Shown in pieces: positions 58,449 through 64,000 of a DNA stretch of 64,000 bases (the first letter of the stretch is position 1; each line of letters begins with the position of its first letter). Under the pieces are notes generated by a model. It had not been told where the DNA came from. It ran no database searches and saw only the letters and a list, made by a program, of their open reading frames with translations. The DNA comes from Streptomyces sp. cf386 (lineage in GTDB: Bacteria; Actinomycetota; Actinomycetes; Streptomycetales; Streptomycetaceae). A program made the translations under genes and the position numbers. Where the stretch lies: positions 62,001 through 126,000 of the forward strand of contig NZ_FNHV01000024.1 of assembly GCF_900103585.1 (NCBI RefSeq), in the 5' to 3' direction.

Positions 58449-59337
58449 ATGCGGAAACTGGGCACCTTCGGCATCTACACCTTCGACTTCGAGCACCAGC
58501 CGGCCGCTTTGGTGCGTGACTCCGTGCAGGAGCTGGAACAACGGGGATGGCGGGCGGTGTGGTTCCCCGAGGTCGGCGGGCGTGAGGCGCTCACTCAGGC
58601 CGGGTATCTGCTCTCCAGTACCGAGCGCCTGCACGTCGTCAACGGCATCGCGCAGATCTGGCAGCGGGAGGCGAGCGCGACCCACGCCGCGAGCGTGCTG
58701 CTGGCCGACGCCTACCCGGGACGGCATGTCCTGGGCCTGGGATTCGGCGGCGTACGACGCCCGGGGGTCAAGCCCCTGGCCGCCATGGCCGAGTACCTCG
58801 ACGAACTGGACACGCTCACCAAGGAGTCACCCAACCCGGCGCCGCAGACCCCGCTCCGCCGCATCCTGGCCGCGTACGGCCCGAAGATGCTCGCCCTGGC
58901 CCGGGACCGCTCCGCCGGCGCCCACACCTACCACGTCAACACGGCCCACACCGCCCAGGCGAGGGAGATCCTCGGCCCCGACGCGTTCCTCGGCGTCGAG
59001 CACCCGGTGCTCTTCGAGCCGGACCCCGACAAGGCCCGCGCCGTGGCCCGCGAGCACCTGGGCCCCTACCTCAACACCCCGTACAACATCGCCAAGTTCC
59101 GCCGTCTCGGCTACTCGGACGACGAGATGGCGCACGGCGGCAGCGACCGGCTCGTGGACGACCTCGTGTTCTGGGGGGACGTGGACGCGGTGGCGGACAA
59201 GCTGCGCGCCCACGTCGAGGCGGGCGCCGACCAAGTCGCCGTACAGGTCATCGGGACGGAGCCGGGCGGGTTCCGCGATGCCGCACTGGCGGCGGCTGGG
59301 GGAGGCGCTGCTCGGGCGCGGCGGCCCGGACGCGTAG
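58449..59337 (+). CDS. LLM-class flavin/F420 oxidoreductase with probable 3' frameshift
   Basis: A TIM-barrel luciferase-like oxidoreductase. Start block GTFGIYTFDFEHQPAAL, then AVWFPEVGGREALTQAGYLL, VLGLGFGGVRRPGV and AYGPKMLALA. The ATG at 58449 follows GGAG; ATG 58434 has none. The reading frame runs to 59480, but its last 70 codons come from intergenic repeat DNA and are Ala/Arg-rich. The expected C-terminal helix (MPHWRRLGEALLGRGGPDA, stop at 59337) is in the neighbouring frame, so one extra base near 59270-59290 probably separates the two. I give the natural end. Confidence 0.75.
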
Positions 59338-59359
59338 AGCAAAGCCGGCCGCGGTTCGG

Positions 59360-59424
59360 CCGCGCCCCGAAGGGGCGCGGGGCTGTGTCGATATGCGGCT
59401 CCGCCGCGCGGGCGCGACCAGCCA
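59360..59424. repeat. Dispersed palindromic repeat, copy 3, with terminator-like hairpin
   Basis: CCGCGCCCC-GAA-GGGGCGCGG (59360-59380) is a nine-base hairpin continuous with the inverted copy of the intergenic repeat, GGCTGTGTCGATATGCGGCT then CCGCCGCGCGGGCGCGACCA. It lies between the convergent LLM and mtnB genes and could terminate both. Confidence 0.75.
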
Positions 59425-59476
59425 CGATGGCGCCGCAGCCGAACGACGGCACATCGCGGCACTTCTGGCGGAGCGC

Positions 59477-60085
59477 CTAGCGCTGAGCCAGCTCCAACTC
59501 CAGCAGCCACTCCACCACTTCGGTGTGGTGCCGGGCCTGGCGTGGGTCGGCGCCCCAGACGTACAGGCCGTGTCCGGCCACGACCACCGCGGGCATACGG
59601 GGGTCGCGCGCGGCCTCCAGGCGGTCGCCGAGGACCTTCATGTCCTGGCTGTTGGCGATGACCGGCAGGGTCACCTCCACGTCGTGGGCCGGCTGGCCGA
59701 CGCCCTTGAGCATCTCCACGTCCTTGAAGACGATGCCGCCGGGCTCGCGGCGCCCCATCGCCACGGACGCGACCGTGTGGACGTGGACCACGGCCCCGGC
59801 ACCGGTCAGCGCGGCCACGCGCGCGTGCAGTTCCGCCTCGGCGGACGGCTTGCCGCCGTGCACCGCGGCGCCCAGGTCGTCGACCAGCACGACGTCCGCG
59901 GGCGTCAGTTCGCCCTTGTCGTGGCCGCTGGCCGTGACCGCGAGCCGCAGCGGGTCGCGGGACAGCACCACGGACAGATTGCCGGAGGTGCCCCGCATCC
60001 ACCCGAAGGAAGCGAACCGGGCGGACTCGGCGGCCAGCACCGCACCCGCCTTCTCCAGGTCGACTTGGCTGATCTCGGCGGTCAC
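59477..60085 (-). CDS. mtnB: Methylthioribulose-1-phosphate dehydratase
   Basis: A 202-residue class II aldolase-fold zinc enzyme that dehydrates methylthioribulose-1-phosphate. Motifs are MRGTSGNLSV, SGHDKGELTP, HVHTVASV (metal His pair) and VAGHGLYVWG (third His). The GTG at 60085 overlaps the mtnC stop by four bases. Last gene of mtnD-mtnC-mtnB. Confidence 0.94.
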   Translation of the reverse strand: MTAEISQVDLEKAGAVLAAESARFASFGWMRGTSGNLSVVLSRDPLRLAVTASGHDKGELTPADVVLVDDLGAAVHGGKPSAEAELHARVAALTGAGAVVHVHTVASVAMGRREPGGIVFKDVEMLKGVGQPAHDVEVTLPVIANSQDMKVLGDRLEAARDPRMPAVVVAGHGLYVWGADPRQARHHTEVVEWLLELELAQR

Positions 60086-60816
60086 GTGCTGCTCCCGGAG
60101 GTGGTGATGGTGATCTCGTCGAACGTCCCCGCCTGCGCGTGGTCGCCGACACCCTGCTCGTAGTACGGCTCCCCGGGCCGCCGGACACCGACCGTCCGCC
60201 AGCCCGCCGCGCGGGCCGCGTCCAGCTCGCCGGGGCGGTCGGAGAGGAAGAGGAGACGGGCGGGCGCGATGCCGGTCGACTCCGCGATACGGCGGTACGA
60301 CTCCGGTTCCTGCTTGGGGCCCGCGTTCTCGGTGTCGTACAGACCCGAGACGAGCGACGTCAGATCGCCCTCCGGGCTGTTGGTGAACCATGCCCGCTGG
60401 GCCGCCACCGACCCGGACGAGTAGACGTACAGCCGTACGCCTGCCGTGTGCCACGCCCGCAGACGCGGTACGACGTCGTCGTAGAAGTGCGACACGAGGT
60501 CGCCGCGGGCGAAGCCCTCGGACCAGATGATGCCCTGGAGGGTCTTCAGCGGGGTGGCCTTGCGGTCCTCGTCCAGCCAGGCGCCCAAGGCCTTCTCGAC
60601 CGCCTCCGCGTCGGCTTCCGGATCGCCCGTCAGCTCCCGCACCTGGGCGACCGCCCGCGCCACCTCCGCATCACCGCCGCGCTCGGCCAGCAGCGCGCCG
60701 AACCGAGCGCGCGAGTACGGGTACAGCACGTCGACGACGAACCCGGTGGCGCTCGTGGTGCCCTCGATGTCGAGCACCACGGCGTCCACGTCGTACGTCA
60801 GGTCCCGCACGCTCAC
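60082..60816 (-). CDS. mtnC: Acireductone synthase (enolase-phosphatase E1)
   Basis: A 244-residue HAD-type enzyme with DIEGTTSATGFVVDVLYPY (nucleophile Asp motif), VYSSGSVAAQ and LSDRPGELDAARAAGW. It enolises and dephosphorylates diketomethylthiopentyl-1-phosphate. It overlaps mtnB and mtnD by four bases each, so the three are coupled. Confidence 0.95.
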   Translation of the reverse strand: MSVRDLTYDVDAVVLDIEGTTSATGFVVDVLYPYSRARFGALLAERGGDAEVARAVAQVRELTGDPEADAEAVEKALGAWLDEDRKATPLKTLQGIIWSEGFARGDLVSHFYDDVVPRLRAWHTAGVRLYVYSSGSVAAQRAWFTNSPEGDLTSLVSGLYDTENAGPKQEPESYRRIAESTGIAPARLLFLSDRPGELDAARAAGWRTVGVRRPGEPYYEQGVGDHAQAGTFDEITITTSGSST

Positions 60817-61412
60817 GCGGTCGCCTTGTCGGCCTCGTAGCCGGCCGCGATCGTGTCGTAGTCCGGGAAGCGGGAGGCGATGGTGGAACCGGTGAAGTTG
60901 CCGATCCAGCCGTCCTCCTCGTGGAAGAAGCGGATCGCGGTGAAGGACGGGTTCGTGCCCATGTCGAACCAGTGCGTCGTGCCGCGCGGCACGCCCAGCA
61001 GGTCGCCCTTCTCGCAGAAGACCGCGTGCACCTCGCCGTTCACGTGGAGGTAGAAGATGCCGGAGCCGGAGACGAAGAAGCGGACCTCGTCATCGTCGTC
61101 GTGCGTGTGCTCCTGGAGGAACTTCTCGCGGGCCGCCTTCGCCTTCACCGGGAACTCCGGGTCGTCGCTGGGGTGCAGGCCCAGAACGTCGACGGTGGTG
61201 AAGCCCTCCTCGGCGTTGAGCCGGTCGATCTCCGGGCCGTACGCCGCGAACACGGTGTCGCTGTCGGCGTCGAACGGCACGTCCTCGCGGACCGGCCACT
61301 GCTCGTAGCGCACGCCCAGCGGCTTCAGGGCCTCGGCGATCTCGGCGGGGTCCGAGGTGCGGCGGGTCACGGTCTCCGGTCCGGACTCGGGCCAGGTCGT
61401 CAGCAGGGTCAT
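60813..61412 (-). CDS. mtnD: Acireductone dioxygenase
   Basis: A 199-residue cupin. Metal ligands are in EHTHDDDDEVRFF (two His and a Glu) and GTTHWFD (third His). With Fe it gives the alpha-keto acid precursor of methionine plus formate, with Ni a dead-end product. The ATG at 61412 follows AGGAG. First gene of the mtnDCB operon. Confidence 0.95.
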   Translation of the reverse strand: MTLLTTWPESGPETVTRRTSDPAEIAEALKPLGVRYEQWPVREDVPFDADSDTVFAAYGPEIDRLNAEEGFTTVDVLGLHPSDDPEFPVKAKAAREKFLQEHTHDDDDEVRFFVSGSGIFYLHVNGEVHAVFCEKGDLLGVPRGTTHWFDMGTNPSFTAIRFFHEEDGWIGNFTGSTIASRFPDYDTIAAGYEADKATA

Positions 61413-61511
61413 GGGGCAACTCCTGGAGCTGGAAGGGGGGCCGGGTACCGAGACAAGCACCCGGAGGGGGAGGCGGGAAGGGCGCAGTGGCGGAAGGCTG
61501 ATCAGCGCCGG

Positions 61512-61586
61512 TCAGCCACGACACCGCGCGCCGGGACAGCACCGCATGCGGGGCATGCGCATCGCTGTCGCGCGGGGAGTCGTCAT
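61512..61586 (-). CDS. Putative Met/Cys-rich leader peptide upstream of mtnD
   Basis: A 24-codon ORF starting at ATG 61586 with GAGG five bases upstream, ending 99 bases before mtnD. It reads MTTPRATAMRMPRMRCCP then GARCRG, with four Met (including the start) and three Cys, very high for 24 residues. A translated ORF of this composition before methionine-salvage genes suggests attenuation by Met or Cys availability. Evidence is composition and position only. Confidence 0.45.
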   Translation of the reverse strand: MTTPRATAMRMPRMRCCPGARCRG

Positions 61587-61748
61587 CAGGGCCTCACTGT
61601 GCCGGTTCGGGGTGCCGGTTCCGTGATCGTAACTCCGTCGAGACTCCGTCGCCGTGTCGACAGGGTGTGACGTAGTCGTTGTCTCACGTGGTGAGAAACC
61701 GCTTCCATCGCTTTGACGCGTGGCTGAAATCGTTCCCATGATCTCCGT

Positions 61749-61820
61749 ATGAAGACGCTGCTGCTCGTGCGGCGGCTGTACGTGGACTTGCTCCGGTCGA
61801 CCACAACCAGCTGTCGCTGA
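61749..61820 (+). CDS. Putative leader peptide of the RRLYVDLLR...C type
   Basis: A 23-codon ORF starting at ATG 61749. It contains RRLYVDLLRSTTTSCR at its end. Streptomyces short leader peptides before sulfur-related genes commonly have a RRxHVDLxR...C pattern, so this is probably one of them. It is 159 bases before the sugar-type binding protein gene. Cysteine starvation would stall ribosomes at the Cys codon near the stop. Confidence 0.6.
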   Translation: MKTLLLVRRLYVDLLRSTTTSCR

Positions 61821-61840
61821 CCTCATCCGGAGCCTCACGC

Positions 61841-61857
61841 GCCCGCCTTTCGCGGGC
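61841..61857 (+). promoter_or_regulatory. Hairpin after the leader peptide, candidate attenuator
   Basis: GCCCGC-CTTTC-GCGGGC begins 20 bases after the leader-peptide stop. Further downstream ACCGGCCG occurs repeatedly (about 61867-61900), which allows competing folds. These could form terminator and antiterminator structures. Confidence 0.45.
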
Positions 61858-61979
61858 CGCCCGCCACCGGCCGTGCCTCGGCGCGGGCCGCGACCGGCCG
61901 CACCGGCCGCTCGCGCAGCGGTGTCCCCAGCTCCGGGTCGAGCAACTCCCCGCCCTTTCCTCGCACCTGGAGCTCCGTC

Positions 61980-63077
61980 ATGTCCCGTGTCCGCCTGCCC
62001 CTTGCCGCGCTCAGCCTGGCCTCCGTCTCCGCCCTCCTCCTCGCGGGCTGCTCCCAGTCCACGGACGCCTCCAAGGACTCCGGCAACACCGCCGCCTCGG
62101 CCTCGGCCGCCACCGCCGAGAAGCCCGCACCGTTCAGCAAGGGCACCGTCAAGGTGGCCCTGGTCCGGCAGAGCGGCGCCGGCGACTACTTCGAGCAGTG
62201 GGGCAACGGCGCCAAGGCACAGGCCAAGGCCCTCGGGATCGACCTGACGGTGTACGACGCCCAGGCCGACAACGCCAAGCAGGCCACCGACCTGTCCTCG
62301 GCCATCAACTCCGGTGCGCAGGCCATCATCATCGACCACGGGTTTCCGGCCACTATCCAGCCCGAGATCGACAAGGCCGTGAAGAAGGGCATCAAGGTCG
62401 TCGTCTACGACGTCGAGACCTCCACCAAGGGCGTCGTCAGCACCAAGCAGAACGACGCGAGCATGGCGCAGGCCGTCCTCGACGTGATGGCGAAGCAGGT
62501 AGGCAAGGACGCCAAGGTCGGCTACGTCAACGTCGCCGGATACGCCGCCCTCGACAAGCGCGACAGCGTCTGGAAGTCGACGGTCGACGCCCAGGGCTGG
62601 AAGCAGGAGTTCAAGGTCGGCAAGGTGACCGACTCCACCGCGACCGACAACGTGCCGCTGGTGTCCGCAGCCCTCACCCAGCACTCCGACGTCGCCGGCA
62701 TCTTCGCGCCCTACGACGAGCTCGCCAAGGGCACCGTCCTCGCCGTCCAGAACAAGAAGCTCCAGGACAAGGTGAAGGTCTTCGGCGCGGACGTCTCAGG
62801 CGCCGACATCCAGAACATGACCGCCGCCGACAGCCCCTGGGTCGCCACGGCCGGCACCGACCCGTCCGCCGTCGGCGCCGCCGTCGTCCGTACGGCCGCC
62901 CTGGAGCTGGCCGGTCAACTGAACAAGACCTCCGTCGAGTTCCCGGCCGTCGCCATCACCCAGGACTTCCTGCGCGAGAAGAAGATCGAGAACATGGACC
63001 AGCTGCGCGAGGCGCTGCCGGCGCTGAACCTGGCCGACGTCAGCACCGCCGACTGGATCGCGAATGTCGCCCACTGA
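61980..63077 (+). CDS. Sugar-type ABC transporter substrate-binding lipoprotein
   Basis: A 365-residue periplasmic-binding-protein type lipoprotein. Signal and lipobox LLAGC place Cys near residue 24, then a Ser/Ala linker and the type I fold: VALVRQSGAGDYFEQWGNGA, AINSGAQAIIIDHGFP and FGADVSGADIQNM. The family binds ribose-like sugars. Beside methionine-salvage genes, methylthioribose is an attractive substrate but is only inferred. GGAG precedes the ATG. Confidence 0.88.
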   Translation: MSRVRLPLAALSLASVSALLLAGCSQSTDASKDSGNTAASASAATAEKPAPFSKGTVKVALVRQSGAGDYFEQWGNGAKAQAKALGIDLTVYDAQADNAKQATDLSSAINSGAQAIIIDHGFPATIQPEIDKAVKKGIKVVVYDVETSTKGVVSTKQNDASMAQAVLDVMAKQVGKDAKVGYVNVAGYAALDKRDSVWKSTVDAQGWKQEFKVGKVTDSTATDNVPLVSAALTQHSDVAGIFAPYDELAKGTVLAVQNKKLQDKVKVFGADVSGADIQNMTAADSPWVATAGTDPSAVGAAVVRTAALELAGQLNKTSVEFPAVAITQDFLREKKIENMDQLREALPALNLADVSTADWIANVAH

Positions 63078-64000
63078 CACCAGCAGTGCTCAGGCGGCCG
63101 TCAGTCTGCGGGACGTCGGCAAGTCCTTCGGCGGCAAGACGGTCCTCGCCTCCGTCTCGCTCGACATCGCCCCGGGCAGCGTGGTCGCGCTGCTCGGCGC
63201 GAACGGGGCCGGCAAGTCCACGCTGATCAAGATCCTGTCGGGCGTGCACACCGACCACAGCGGGGAGGTGCGCCTCGCCGGGGAGCCCGCCGCTCTCCAC
63301 TCCCCGCTCGCCGCCCGCCAGTTGGGCATCCAGACGGTGCACCAGCGCATCGGCGAGGGCATCGTCCCCGGCCTCACGGTCGCCGAGAACCTCGTCTTCG
63401 AGGAACTGGCACAGCAGCGCGGCAACCCCTTCCTGGGCGGACGCCGCGTGCTCGCCCGCGCCCGCGAGATCCAGGCCGCCCTCGGCCTCGACTGGAGCGA
63501 CGGGGTGCTGCGCGCCGACGTCACCGAACTCGGCGTGTCCGACCGCCAGTTGCTGATCCTGGCCCGCGCCCTGGCCACCCGCCCCCGGCTGCTGATCCTC
63601 GACGAGCCGACGTCGGCGCTGTCGGCTGCCGAGGCGGAGCGGCTCTTCGCGCTCGTCGAGCGGATGCGGGACGACGGCATCGCGGTGCTCTACGTCTCCC
63701 ACCGCCTCGGCGAGATCGACGCCCTCGCGGACCGGCTGGTCGTCCTGCGGGACGGGCGTCTCACCGAGGACCAGGCCAAGCCCTTCGACTGGGACGCCGC
63801 CCTGCGCGCGATGCTCGCCCAGGCGCAGGAGGCGACGGCGGCACGCCCGGTCCGGGAGGGCGGGCAAGGGGAAGCGCGAGCCGAAGCGCAGGGGGATGTC
63901 GCCCTGTCGCTGCGCGGCGTGCGGCTCTTCGAGGGCCGGGCACCCCTGGACCTCGACCTGCGCGCCGGTGAAGTCACCGGCGTCGTCGGCCTGCTGGGCG
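63063..64000 (+). CDS. Sugar-type ABC transporter ATPase, cut by window edge
   Basis: The first 312 codons of an RbsA/MglA-type double ATPase. Walker A is GANGAGKST, the signature region ELGVSDRQLLILARAL is weak, and Walker B is LLILDEPTSALS. The second domain begins near DVALSLRGVRLFEG. The ATG at 63063 overlaps the binding-protein gene by 15 bases. The permease should lie beyond the right edge. Confidence 0.88.

Noticed and set aside
1..64000. Insertion sequence, integrase or prophage
   Set aside because: No transposase, recombinase or phage structural motifs in any frame that also has plausible coding features.

Overview
The window is a 64 kb piece of a high-GC actinomycete chromosome, almost certainly Streptomyces. 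It encodes a neighbouring pair of chaplins with a developmental-type promoter, the mycothiol ligase MshC, F420-type luciferase-like oxidoreductases, Tat signals, many GTG starts and a Pls/PosA-type NRPS. Gene order around chpH-chpC, mshC and the gluconate operon resembles my recollection of the S. coelicolor SCO1660-SCO1690 region; this was not checked by alignment.

Layout. 1-6.9 kb: a truncated NamZ-like hydrolase gene, then a compact acyl-CoA cassette (SDR, acyl-CoA ligase and TetR on +; acyl-CoA dehydrogenase and APH-type kinase on -). Its two outward promoters share one operator sequence, and its composition matches the LvaACDE set for 4-hydroxy/4-oxo acid catabolism. 7-16.8 kb: a histidine-rich repeat protein, a quinone oxidoreductase, two coupled DUF202 genes with a decayed tail copy beside them, NUDIX, EamA-like and APC transporters, and a secreted molybdopterin oxidoreductase with a cytochrome b partner. 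16.9-21.6 kb: gluconate/idonate operon gntK-gntP-idnO-idnD with a divergent gntR. 21.6-27.3 kb: YchJ, an M1 aminopeptidase overlapping a 1288-residue Pls/PosA-type synthetase, a possible poly-amino-acid synthase/degradase pair. 27.5-31.5 kb: tRNA-Leu(GAG), an M20 peptidase, chpH and chpC, small conserved genes. 31.7-41.8 kb: a RecD2-like protein that has lost its ATPase motifs, AKR, LLM, ferritin-like and CorA genes, then the conserved actinobacterial series histidine phosphatase - DUF3090 - SCO1664-type kinase - mshC. 41.8-49.3 kb: a glutamine-rich protein beside a subtilisin with no export signal, a secreted beta-propeller protein, PAC2 and a membrane NACHT ATPase.

50-64 kb reads as one metabolic theme, methionine salvage and nucleoside uptake. 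A BMP-type nucleoside ABC importer is translationally coupled to a nucleoside phosphorylase and a TRZ/ATZ-type deaminase; mtnA is divergent, mtnD-mtnC-mtnB follow on the minus strand, and a sugar-type ABC importer starts at the right edge. Together these could import methylthioadenosine, deaminate it, split it to methylthioribose-1-phosphate and return it to the methionine precursor. Two tiny leader-peptide ORFs, one rich in Met/Cys and one with an RRLYVDLLR...C pattern, precede mtnD and the last importer and suggest attenuation control.

Three copies of an intergenic palindromic repeat (near 1.27, 31.66 and 59.4 kb) are scattered through the window. One of them has been read through by an apparently frameshifted LLM gene. 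I saw no CRISPR array, insertion sequence, prophage or integrase.
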